64,000 nucleotides of DNA, taken from NCBI GenBank assembly GCA_903832325.1, contig CAILBC010000036.1, positions 1 through 64,000 of the forward strand, read 5' to 3'. This document shows positions 33,409 to 41,662 of this stretch, piece after piece. Below the pieces are notes generated by a model. That model did no database searches and was not told the DNA's origin. It saw only the letters and a list, made by a program, of their open reading frames with translations. Made by a program: the position numbers and the translations under genes. Each line of letters begins with the position of its first letter. Within the stretch, counting starts at the first letter, position 1. Source of the stretch: an uncultured Sphingomonadales bacterium. Its GTDB lineage: Bacteria; Pseudomonadota; Alphaproteobacteria; Sphingomonadales; Sphingomonadaceae.

Positions 33409-34625
33409 TGGCCAATCAATATGCACAACGCGCACGTGATTTGCGTGATTTGATCGAAGCCGAGGCGGCAAAGCCTGAAAATTCGGGCACGATGTCGCCT
33501 GTCGTCGCTGAAGCCTTTCGCGAACAGGGCCTCTTCTGGCTTCTTGTTCCCGAGGGCCTTGGTGGCGCGGACGCGGCAACGGTCCCGTTTGTTGAAATGG
33601 TCGAAGAAATCGCGAGTGCAGACGCGGCGACCGCCTGGTCGATGATGTCAAACTCGGTCGCAACCATGGTGGCCGCAACTTACTGCAGCGATGCCCACGT
33701 TGCGCGGATGTTTAAAAGCGGCAGGCTGCCCGTCATGTCGTCGACTTATGCCCCAACCGGCAAGGTGATATTTTTGGATGGCCATTATCGAGGTGGGGGA
33801 ACGCATAGTTGGGGTACGGGCATAGGGCATGCGGACTGGGTCTCCGGTGCGAACGTGGTTTATGAAAACGGCGCGCCGGTGATGCAGGCAGATGGCCGCC
33901 CCAAAGTTGTCGGCGCCTTTCTGCGCAAGGATCAGATCCGTCTGGCAGGGAACTGGGATGTCGTCGGCTTGCAGGCAACCGGCAGTTTTGATTACGAGGT
34001 GCCGGAGCAGGATATCCCAGCCGATTGGACGTTCAACAATCACTGGACTGAACCGCAACGGGTTTCACACTCGGCGCATCTTGGCACTTTGGTGGTGGTC
34101 TGTGCCGGCCATGCAGCAGTCATGCTGGGTATAGCGCGGCGTGCACTGCACGAGGCCGCCAAATCAGCATCGAAGAAAAAACGACTCTATTCAGCCGATT
34201 GCATCGCAAACACGCCGGTTTTCCAGAACGATTTTATGAAACATGAGGCGTTGTTTCAAGCCGCTCGCGCACTCACACTTGATGTATTTGCTGAAGCAGA
34301 CACATTGGCCGATGCTGGCAAAGGCTTGTCCGACCTGCAAATTCAGCGCATTCGGCAGGTTACGACCTGGGCCCACCACGTTTGCAAAGACGTGGTCAAT
34401 TACGCTTTTGGCTCTGTATCATCGGCTCTGCGCAATCCCAGCCCTTTGGGAAAATGTCTTGTTGACGCGTCAGTGGCGGCCCACCACCTGATCGCAGGCC
34501 CCATGTCCCTGGTAGACGCCGCGCCGATCATTATTGAAAGCTGGGCGCAGGATCGGCTGTCATGGCTAAATACGACCGCCGAAGTTGAACCTTCCAGCGT
34601 TCGTGTTGAAGAATTCGTCGCGTGA
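33408..34625 (+). CDS. Acyl-CoA dehydrogenase-fold flavoprotein (HsaA/HpaH-type monooxygenase-like)
   Basis: A 405-residue flavoprotein. The N-terminal helical part contains GLFWLLVPEGLGGADAATVP and SADAATAWSMMSNSVATMVA; the beta domain and the C-terminal acyl-CoA-dehydrogenase type-2 domain end with NPSPLGKCLVDASVAAHHLI, close to the RD-x4-H pattern of two-component flavin monooxygenases such as HsaA and HpaB-like hydroxylases. It most likely hydroxylates an aromatic ring using reduced flavin, but no flavin reductase is encoded nearby. GGGAGGAAT precedes the start, which overlaps the hydrolase stop by one base. Confidence 0.82.
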   Translation: MANQYAQRARDLRDLIEAEAAKPENSGTMSPVVAEAFREQGLFWLLVPEGLGGADAATVPFVEMVEEIASADAATAWSMMSNSVATMVAATYCSDAHVARMFKSGRLPVMSSTYAPTGKVIFLDGHYRGGGTHSWGTGIGHADWVSGANVVYENGAPVMQADGRPKVVGAFLRKDQIRLAGNWDVVGLQATGSFDYEVPEQDIPADWTFNNHWTEPQRVSHSAHLGTLVVVCAGHAAVMLGIARRALHEAAKSASKKKRLYSADCIANTPVFQNDFMKHEALFQAARALTLDVFAEADTLADAGKGLSDLQIQRIRQVTTWAHHVCKDVVNYAFGSVSSALRNPSPLGKCLVDASVAAHHLIAGPMSLVDAAPIIIESWAQDRLSWLNTTAEVEPSSVRVEEFVA

Positions 34626-34680
34626 TTATTTGTGATCTGGGCGGACGCTGCGCCAACCTACACCATACCGTAGGTGCCCG

Positions 34681-35442
34681 GTGACCGGCCGCCTTGAGGG
34701 CAAGGTCTGCGTGATCACCGGGACCGGCGGCAGCATGGGTGGTGCGGCTGCGCAGATGTTTGCCCGCGAGGGGGCCCGGATCATCGGTTGCGACATCGAT
34801 GCGGAAGCGGCACGCGCCTGCGTCGAACGGGTTCGCGCTGCGGGTGGCGAAATGGTGTCCATGGAACCTTGCGATCTGCGCGACCGGTCTGCCTGCGAGG
34901 CGCTCGTGGCACTTGGGCTGGAAACTTATGGCAGGATCGATGCGCTGTTCAACAACGCGGCCGATGCCCACGTCGGCTGGATCGAAGATCTTACCCACGA
35001 GGCGTTTGCCGCGACACTCGATGCCGAAGTGAACGTGGTCTTCAACCTGACCAAGGCCGCCTGGCCCGCGTTGAAAGTGAACGGTGGGTCAATCATCAAC
35101 ATGGCGTCGGTTTCAGCATGGTCGACGTACAAGGCGCTGCCTGGCCTCGCGCATTCGGCGGGCAAAGGTGCCGTGTTGTCGATGACACGGCATCTGGCGA
35201 TGGAGGGCCGGCATCACGGCATTCGCGCCAATTCGCTGTCGCCGGGTCTGATCGAAACCGGTGCCACGCGGACTTTTCTGGCCATGCCCGAATTTGCCGA
35301 TGTGATGATCGACAAGATCATGCTGGGCCGACCGGGGCAACCCGAGGAAGTGGCTGCCGCAGCGCTGTTCCTGGCTTCGGACGAAAGCAGCTTCATGACG
35401 GCCGCGGACATGCGGATCGATGGCGGAACGACAGCCTGGTAA
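34681..35442 (+). CDS. Short-chain dehydrogenase/reductase with His in place of the catalytic Tyr
   Basis: A 253-residue SDR beginning with GTG. Cofactor binding looks normal (TGTGGSMG, CDIDAEAA, FNNAADAHVG). At the active site SVSAWSTYKALPGLAHSAGK keeps the Ser and Lys, but the Tyr of YxxxK aligns with His in HSAGK. The C-terminus SFMTAADMRIDGGTTAW is typical. It may be a dehydratase, epimerase or binding protein rather than a dehydrogenase, or use His as the proton relay. It sits inside the long operon. Confidence 0.82.
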   Translation: MTGRLEGKVCVITGTGGSMGGAAAQMFAREGARIIGCDIDAEAARACVERVRAAGGEMVSMEPCDLRDRSACEALVALGLETYGRIDALFNNAADAHVGWIEDLTHEAFAATLDAEVNVVFNLTKAAWPALKVNGGSIINMASVSAWSTYKALPGLAHSAGKGAVLSMTRHLAMEGRHHGIRANSLSPGLIETGATRTFLAMPEFADVMIDKIMLGRPGQPEEVAAAALFLASDESSFMTAADMRIDGGTTAW

Positions 35443-35467
35443 CAGCTGTCGACACGGGAGAGTGAAA

Positions 35468-36397
35468 ATGGCGGTAGCTGGCGTGATCGGAATCGCGCTC
35501 GAGGTCCCGGATCTCGGCGTTGGCACACGTTTCTACACCGATGCCGGGCTCGAGGCTGAAACCGCGTCCGACCGCGTGAGCCTGTCTTGTCCTGGCAGCG
35601 CAATGCCGAGTGTGACGTTGCTGAAATCCGAAGGGCAAATGCGGCTTCACCATGTCGTGCTGCGGGCTGATGAACTGGATGACATTGCCCTGTTGGTGCC
35701 CGCTCACGGCGGAAAACTGGTCCCGCCCCCAATCGGCGCGAAAACCGAAGGGTTATGGGTACAGGACCCTCACGGTGTCCTGTTTCATCTTGTCGAAGCG
35801 GACAAGCCGGCGGAAAAGTCCGTTGAACACCCTTTTGCGATCAATGCCCCCGGGCATATCGTCCGCACCCGACGCTCAGCCATGCAGCCTGTTGGCAGCA
35901 TTATACCGGCAAAGCCGCGGCGCCTGGGGCATGTTGCGTTGTTCACCCCCGATGTGATGGTCAGCGTTCGATTTGTGACCCAGGCATTTGGCATGGGGCT
36001 GGCAGATCGCGCGCAAGAGATTGTCGCGTTCTGCTGCGCACGGCGCAACAGCGACCACCATGTGCTGGCTTTCGCAAAATCGCCCGGCACGGGCCTGCAC
36101 CATGCGAGCTTCCAGGTTGCCGATCCGGATGAAGTGGGCCGGGCTGGCCATGCCTTGGCCCAAAAGACGGGCAAGGGCCACTGGGGCTTTGGCCGGCACA
36201 CCATCGGATCCAATTTTTTCCAGTATATTCAAGATCCTTGGGGGTCATGGTTCGAATATTATTCGGATATGGATTTCATCGACGACTACGCGCTGTGGCA
36301 GCCGACCAACTATGGGATGGAGGACGCCATGGCCAATTGGGGTCCCCCCGTGCCCGCCGATTTCGTCCATAACTATCAAGCGGAGCACCCGGCATGA
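35468..36397 (+). CDS. Extradiol ring-cleavage dioxygenase-like protein (two VOC domains)
   Basis: A 309-residue protein with two vicinal-oxygen-chelate domains, the architecture of BphC/HsaC-type extradiol dioxygenases. The C-terminal domain carries the candidate Fe(II) ligands: His in RLGHVALFTPD, His in GTGLHHASFQV and Glu in WGSWFEYYSDMDF. These agree with the 2-His-1-Glu set, and NFFQYIQDPWGSWFEYYSD fits the family end. It is predicted to open a catechol-type ring by meta cleavage. GGGAGAG precedes ATG 35468. Its stop overlaps the next start (ATGA). Confidence 0.85.
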   Translation: MAVAGVIGIALEVPDLGVGTRFYTDAGLEAETASDRVSLSCPGSAMPSVTLLKSEGQMRLHHVVLRADELDDIALLVPAHGGKLVPPPIGAKTEGLWVQDPHGVLFHLVEADKPAEKSVEHPFAINAPGHIVRTRRSAMQPVGSIIPAKPRRLGHVALFTPDVMVSVRFVTQAFGMGLADRAQEIVAFCCARRNSDHHVLAFAKSPGTGLHHASFQVADPDEVGRAGHALAQKTGKGHWGFGRHTIGSNFFQYIQDPWGSWFEYYSDMDFIDDYALWQPTNYGMEDAMANWGPPVPADFVHNYQAEHPA

Positions 36398-37110
36398 CGG
36401 CAAAATCCACCACAAAACCGCTCTGCGTCGTAGTCGGCGTTGGTCCCGGAAACGGCGCGGCGCTGTCCCGCTGTTTCGCAGAAGCAGGCTATGCCGTGGC
36501 AATGATTGCACGCAGCCCCGATTTCGCTGCGGACCTTGCCGGGCAAATCGACGGTGCGCGCGCCTATGCCTGTGACGTCGCCGATGCCGAAGCTGTGGCC
36601 TCGGTCTTCGCCAGCATCCGCGCCGATCTGGGTGAGGCCGATGTGCTTGTCATGAACGCTGGCACGGGTACCTGGGGATCGGTTGAACAGATCACACCCG
36701 CGGATTTCGAGAACGCCTGGCGAACCAGCGCGCTCGGCACCCTGCTTGTCAGCCAGCAGGTCATTCCGGCGATGAAGCAGGCTGGCCACGGCGCCATCGT
36801 TGTCATCGGTGCGACCGCAGCCCTGCGCGGGATGCCGACAACCGCAGCCGTCGCACCGGGCAAGGCCGCGCAGCGCATTCTTGCCGAATCGATGGCGCGC
36901 AGCCTCGGACCGGTGGGCATTCATGTCGCCGTCCTGATCCTCGATGGTGTCGTCGATCTCCCCAAGACCCGGGCCTATATGCCCGACAAGCCCGACGAAT
37001 TTTTCATCAAGCCCGCCGCCGTGGCGCAGGCCGCGCTCACCCTGGTTCGGCAGGACCGTTCAGCATGGTCTTTCCAGACCGAATTGCGTCCATTCGGTGA
37101 AAAGTGGTGA
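36394..37110 (+). CDS. Atypical SDR-family protein lacking Ser/Tyr catalytic residues
   Basis: A 238-residue Rossmann protein of an atypical SDR branch. The cofactor motif is GVGPGNGAALSR and NAGTGTWG is kept, but the region expected to hold Ser-Tyr-Lys reads GATAALRGMPTTAAVAPGKA, with no Tyr four residues before the Lys and no Ser. Related proteins with Phe at this position exist, so this may be a subfamily trait. It is coupled to the dioxygenase gene by ATGA overlap. Its function is unclear. Confidence 0.75.
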   Translation: MTAKSTTKPLCVVVGVGPGNGAALSRCFAEAGYAVAMIARSPDFAADLAGQIDGARAYACDVADAEAVASVFASIRADLGEADVLVMNAGTGTWGSVEQITPADFENAWRTSALGTLLVSQQVIPAMKQAGHGAIVVIGATAALRGMPTTAAVAPGKAAQRILAESMARSLGPVGIHVAVLILDGVVDLPKTRAYMPDKPDEFFIKPAAVAQAALTLVRQDRSAWSFQTELRPFGEKW

Positions 37111-37195
37111 TCGCGAAAAGTCCGATGCGGAATGCCACGCAAGCCCTTGCCAGTCTTGCAAGGCACACTGAGACCGTGGATTTTGGAGTGCACCC

Positions 37196-38041
37196 ATGAA
37201 AATTGCCTCGTTTGATGCCGGTGATGGACCCGAGACTGGGGTGGTCATTGGTGATCGAATTCATTCTACCGGCATTGCGGGCGCAATGGTCGATCTGATT
37301 GCGCAGTGGGACAAAGTCAGCGGGACCGTCGCCACGCAGGTTGAGCGCGATCCGGGCATTCCGTTGAGCGACATCCGCCTGCTCGCCCCTGTCGCGCGAC
37401 CGGGCAAGATTTTCGCTATCGGCCTCAATTATGCCGATCACATCGCTGAAAGCGCGATGGGCACGCCCGAAAGACAGGTGTGGTTCACCAAGGCGGTAAC
37501 CTCGATCAATGCACCGTTCGATCCGGTGCTGATCGCCGCCGGAGCACCGCACGTCGATTACGAAGTCGAACTGGTTGCGGTGATCGGCAAGCAGGGCAAG
37601 CACATCAGGCGCGAGGACGCGCCGGGTCATGTGTTCGGCTATTGCGTTGGCAACGACGTGACCGAACGGGCCTGGCAGCACGCCACCCAGCAATGGTCGC
37701 TCGGGAAATCGTTCGACACGCACGCGCCGATCGGCCCCTGGATCACTACCGCAGACGAAGCGGGCGACCCGCACTCGCTGGACCTGCGATGCATGGTCAA
37801 TGGCGAGGTCCGCCAGTCATCAAATACTCGGCATCTGGTGTTCAATCTGTGGGACCAGATTGAACACTTGTCGCAGGCGATGACGCTTGAAGTCGGCGAC
37901 CTGATTTTTTCGGGGACGCCCGGCGGAGTTGGCGCGGCGATGAAACCGCCGCAATTTCTGAAGGCAGGCGATATCGTGCGCTGCGAGATCGAGCGATTGG
38001 GCGCAATCGAAGCCGTCTTGGGGGACGAGGTCGTCAAATGA
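37196..38041 (+). CDS. Fumarylacetoacetate hydrolase-family protein
   Basis: A 281-residue FAH-fold enzyme. The metal and active-site signatures are GLNYADHIAESA, VDYEVELVAVIGKQGKHIR, GYCVGNDVTERAWQ and GKSFDTHAPIGPW. Members hydrolyse, hydrate or isomerise 2-oxo acids formed after meta cleavage (for example acylpyruvate hydrolase, 2-hydroxypentadienoate hydratase, HpaG-type isomerase). Placed after the ring-cleavage dioxygenase, it probably handles the opened ring. The ATG 37196 is clear. Confidence 0.9.
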   Translation: MKIASFDAGDGPETGVVIGDRIHSTGIAGAMVDLIAQWDKVSGTVATQVERDPGIPLSDIRLLAPVARPGKIFAIGLNYADHIAESAMGTPERQVWFTKAVTSINAPFDPVLIAAGAPHVDYEVELVAVIGKQGKHIRREDAPGHVFGYCVGNDVTERAWQHATQQWSLGKSFDTHAPIGPWITTADEAGDPHSLDLRCMVNGEVRQSSNTRHLVFNLWDQIEHLSQAMTLEVGDLIFSGTPGGVGAAMKPPQFLKAGDIVRCEIERLGAIEAVLGDEVVK

Positions 38042-38098
38042 TGCGCCGATGCCACTGGCCTATGCTGAATTTTGGTATCGAACGAGGGGAAGAAGACG

Positions 38099-39031
38099 TT
38101 GGACCAGATACAATCCAGCCCGCGCAAGCATGTAAGGTGCGTGCTCGTTGTCGGTGCGACCGGTTTTCTCGGCCAGAAGATTGTCGGGAACCTCTTGCGA
38201 CACTCAGATCTGTCGGTGCGGGCAATGTCGCGCAAAGGGCCGCCGGTCGATGCGGCACCAGGGGTCGAATGGGTGCGCGGCGACATGATGGAGCCCGCAT
38301 CGCTCGACCGCGCGCTGCAAGGCGTGGACATCGTGATCAGTTCGGCCAACGGCTATATGAAAGAGAGCATCGAGATCGATTTCCAGGGCAATCGCAACCT
38401 GATCGAGGCTGCCGCAAAAGCCCGTGTCGGCAGGTTCGTGTTTCTCAGCATTGTCGCGTGTGAAAAAGCACCCGAGGTACCCCACTTTCACGCCAAGATC
38501 ATGGCCGAGGAGATGATCAAGGCCGCCGGCGTGCCCTTCGTTTTTGTGCGCGCGCCGGCTTTCCTCGACCAGAGTTCGGATTACATCGCCAATGCGGTGA
38601 AGGGCGGCCGGTTCTTTGCCGTGGGCGACAAGACCACGCGGTGGTCCTATGTGCTGACCGACGATCTTGCCGCCAACATCGCCCAGGCCGCCGCCTGGCC
38701 AGGCGAAGACATTGCCAATCAGACGATCGACATAGGCTGGCGTGACGGTCCCAAAAGCCAGCAGGAAATCGCCGCCACCATCGCGCAAGTCACGGGTCGG
38801 CGCCTGTCGATCTGGACCGTGCCCTGGGGTGTTTTCAGTGTGCTTGTCCGGCCAGTAAGGCTGATGTCCGAGCTGGGCTATGACCTGATGCGCATGTTCC
38901 TGTTTTTTAGGCGGGGCGTGTTTGTTGCCGATGTTGCCACGCAAGAGCGGTTTTTTGGCCCCGCACCTACCTCGCGTGACGCGATCATGCGCTGGGCAAA
39001 GGCCAATGGACTGAAGAGAGCTTCGGATTGA
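38099..39031 (+). CDS. NmrA/NAD(P)-binding atypical SDR
   Basis: A 310-residue extended-SDR protein. The dinucleotide motif is VLVVGATGFLGQKIVGNLL, followed by VEWVRGDMMEP and the FLSIVACEKAPEVPHFHAK segment seen in NmrA/isoflavone-reductase-like proteins. There is no classical YxxxK, though HFHAK occupies that area. It may be a redox sensor or a reductase. The start is probably TTG 38099, preceded by GAGGGGA at 38084-38090; TTG 38072 is also in frame. It reads with the FAH and Rieske genes. Confidence 0.72.
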   Translation: MDQIQSSPRKHVRCVLVVGATGFLGQKIVGNLLRHSDLSVRAMSRKGPPVDAAPGVEWVRGDMMEPASLDRALQGVDIVISSANGYMKESIEIDFQGNRNLIEAAAKARVGRFVFLSIVACEKAPEVPHFHAKIMAEEMIKAAGVPFVFVRAPAFLDQSSDYIANAVKGGRFFAVGDKTTRWSYVLTDDLAANIAQAAAWPGEDIANQTIDIGWRDGPKSQQEIAATIAQVTGRRLSIWTVPWGVFSVLVRPVRLMSELGYDLMRMFLFFRRGVFVADVATQERFFGPAPTSRDAIMRWAKANGLKRASD

Positions 39032-39069
39032 GGCAGCACTCATCTATTTTGCAAGCTGGGGACTACGCC

Positions 39070-40161
39070 ATGATTGAAGAGCAAGGTGAGATCGCAACAG
39101 CATCCAAAAGCTCGGAACTCGCAGATCGCTCGACCCCCTTCATTCGCAAGGAATGGTACGTCGCGGCCATGGGCGGGGAAGTTTCCCGCAAGCCAATCTC
39201 CAGAACCATTCTGGGTGAAGATATCGTGTTCTATCGCAAGCAGGACGGAACGGCTGTGGCGCTTCAGAACCGGTGTCCGCATCGCAGCTTTCCTCTGTCC
39301 CTGGGGCAGGTCGATGGGGACAAAATCGTCTGTGGCTACCACGGCATACAGTTTCATTCGGACGGGAAGTGCGCCTTTGTTCCATCGACTGGCACTGCGC
39401 CGGGAGCGTTGCGCATCGAATCATATCCTCTGAAAGAAGTTGGCCCATTCATCTGGATATGGATGGGGGGCAGCGAGTGCCTCGACGAAAGTTTGTTCGT
39501 TGATCAGCCCTACTTCAGTGAGGGCTGGCGCTGGGTGCATGGCTATTTGCATATGAAGGCCAATTACCTTGGCCTTCACGAAAACCTGATGGACACATCG
39601 CATTTTCCGTTCGTGCACGGAGCGGCCTTGGCCCAGCCCGAGCATGCAGAAGTGAAGCAAAAGATATATATAGACGGTGACGCAGTTGTTTTGGAAATAC
39701 TACACAAACGCACTCCGATTTTCTCGCAAAAGCTACAATGTATTGTGGGCGGGTCATCTGAGGTTGATCGCTTGGGATATGCCAAAGTCAGGGGGCCAGC
39801 GGGAAATTTCGGACATCTAAAATTCACAAATCCCGGAAACGAGAACGAATTTTATACAGACTATTTGCTTCACTTGATCACGCCTGAATCTGTTCATTCG
39901 ACCCATTATTTCTGGGCACTTGTTAGAAACGTTCTGACTGACGACGAAGATATTCAAAAAGATATCTATCAGCTTGCGAAAACTGCCTTTATGCAGGACG
40001 TCGTTGCGCTCGAAGAAGTCGAAAATTTGCTGGCACGAGATCACAGGCCAAGTTTCCGCGAAAAGTTGATAGCGAGCGACGTTGGCGGGGTTCAGGTTTT
40101 GCGCTTGTTGGCCAGGCTGGCGTCCGAAGAGCGCACGGGCTCGCGGGCACTTCGATCCTGA
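39070..40161 (+). CDS. Rieske oxygenase, VanA/DdmC-type (first of two)
   Basis: A 363-residue Rieske mononuclear-iron oxygenase. The Rieske ligands are CPHRSFP (from about residue 69) and CGYHGIQF; the iron site is in LGLHENLMDTSHFPFVH (about 168-184), with the Asp-x2-His-x4-His pattern. VanA/DdmC-type enzymes demethylate aromatic methoxy groups or hydroxylate. The second half (about 39650-40060) is distinctly AT-rich and differs in codon use from its neighbours, suggesting a mixed origin. No ferredoxin or reductase is adjacent. Confidence 0.88.
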   Translation: MIEEQGEIATASKSSELADRSTPFIRKEWYVAAMGGEVSRKPISRTILGEDIVFYRKQDGTAVALQNRCPHRSFPLSLGQVDGDKIVCGYHGIQFHSDGKCAFVPSTGTAPGALRIESYPLKEVGPFIWIWMGGSECLDESLFVDQPYFSEGWRWVHGYLHMKANYLGLHENLMDTSHFPFVHGAALAQPEHAEVKQKIYIDGDAVVLEILHKRTPIFSQKLQCIVGGSSEVDRLGYAKVRGPAGNFGHLKFTNPGNENEFYTDYLLHLITPESVHSTHYFWALVRNVLTDDEDIQKDIYQLAKTAFMQDVVALEEVENLLARDHRPSFREKLIASDVGGVQVLRLLARLASEERTGSRALRS

Positions 40162-40279
40162 TCAGCCATCCGGACTATGGCTTCATATTGCGCTTCGCAC
40201 GATGCCGCCGAAACCCGATCAAGCGTGGCAGCTTGGTAAAATTTGCCCTGCTTGCACTACAAGCATCTGGAGAAACCCC

Positions 40280-41380
40280 ATGTACCCTCTCGAAGATGGC
40301 TGCTTTGCGCCTCGCAACCAATGGTATGTCGCGGCTTGGTTGTCGGAAATCAGCCGCACGCCCAAGGAACGCATGATCCTGGATGAACCGGTCATCCTTT
40401 ACCGGACGCAGGCCGATGAGATCGTGGCGCTGGCGGGTTTATGCCCGCACCGTGGTTTCCCTTTGGCCAGCGGCAAACTGATTGGCGATGATATCGAATG
40501 TCCCTACCATGGCCTTCGATTTGGGCCGGACGGGGCCTGTACCCTTATCCCGTCGCAGGACACCATACCGGCTGCCTGCCGTCTTCGCAGCTATCCGGTT
40601 GCGGCACGCTGGCAGTGGCTGTGGATCTGGATGGGTGATCCCGCGCTCGCCGATGAAACCCTGATACCCGACCATGTCGAAGCGAAGCTGGTCGATACGG
40701 ACTTTCGCAACGCAGGCGGCAATTACTATCTGGTGCCCGGGCGTTACGTGCTGCTGCATGACAATTTGCTCGACCTCAACCATGTGCCGTTTCTGCATCG
40801 TGACAGTTTCGGCGGCGATGGCGGTGGTGCGATCCAGGTGCCCGAAGTCACCGTTCACGAAAATATCGTCACCTGCAGCTTCAGCCAACCGAACATCGCC
40901 TGTCCGCCGTTTCTTTCCGAACTGCTGGGCTATGACGGGCCGGTTGCCCGACAATATATCAGCTATTTTTACGCGCCCTGCATGCACGTAATATGGGACT
41001 CGATCAGCAAGCTCGATCCCGAAACCGGCAAGGCCGAACCTTTGGGCGCCTTGCTCCATATCCATGCCGTGACACCGGCAACCAAAAATACGGCGCATTA
41101 TTTTCAGGGCGAAGGACAGGATTTCTCGCATACCGAGCCCTGCCTCGCTGAAGTGTTTCGTTCGAGCGAGCTGGTCAGCAAGGCGCTCGACGAAGATGTC
41201 TCCGCAACGCGCCTGATCGAGCAGAGCATTGCCGCCTGCCACGGACGCATACCGGAAATTCTGTTGAAGGCCGACAAAGCTGCGGTGCTGGGCAGGCGGA
41301 TTTTGCAAGCCATGATCCGCGCGGAAGATGGCGGCCAATCGCATCGACTTGAACCAGCTGACGCCATGCCTGCCGCTTGA
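40280..41380 (+). CDS. Rieske oxygenase, VanA/DdmC-type (second of two)
   Basis: A 366-residue paralogue of the preceding protein. Rieske ligands are in CPHRGFPLASG (from about residue 55) and CPYHGLRFG; the iron site is in LLHDNLLDLNHVPFLHRDSF (about 159-175). The N-terminus FAPRNQWYVAAWLSEISRTP is typical for the family. CTGGAGA precedes the ATG at 40280. It is more GC-rich than its partner, so the two are not a recent duplication. It needs an outside electron-transfer chain. Confidence 0.88.
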   Translation: MYPLEDGCFAPRNQWYVAAWLSEISRTPKERMILDEPVILYRTQADEIVALAGLCPHRGFPLASGKLIGDDIECPYHGLRFGPDGACTLIPSQDTIPAACRLRSYPVAARWQWLWIWMGDPALADETLIPDHVEAKLVDTDFRNAGGNYYLVPGRYVLLHDNLLDLNHVPFLHRDSFGGDGGGAIQVPEVTVHENIVTCSFSQPNIACPPFLSELLGYDGPVARQYISYFYAPCMHVIWDSISKLDPETGKAEPLGALLHIHAVTPATKNTAHYFQGEGQDFSHTEPCLAEVFRSSELVSKALDEDVSATRLIEQSIAACHGRIPEILLKADKAAVLGRRILQAMIRAEDGGQSHRLEPADAMPAA

Positions 41381-41662
41381 AGGAAGATCACCAGCGGTCT
41401 GCATTCGGGTGCCCCGCCCGCACGCATGTCCGACCTATCTCTTGATTCTGATGTGGCGAAATTACTCGCAAAAGCAATCCTGAAGCAACCGCGATCGAGT
41501 CGGTCGCGGACGCCCGACCGCGCCTGGCAACCAGTGTGCGAGCAATAACCGCACCGCATTGGCAACATAAATATAAAAAATTTTTGCGCAGCCGTGACTC
41601 TCCGTAAGTCCGTGACAGCAAAGGGGCGAAAGCCTCCAAAAATGATCGGTGGAGGATCTGAA

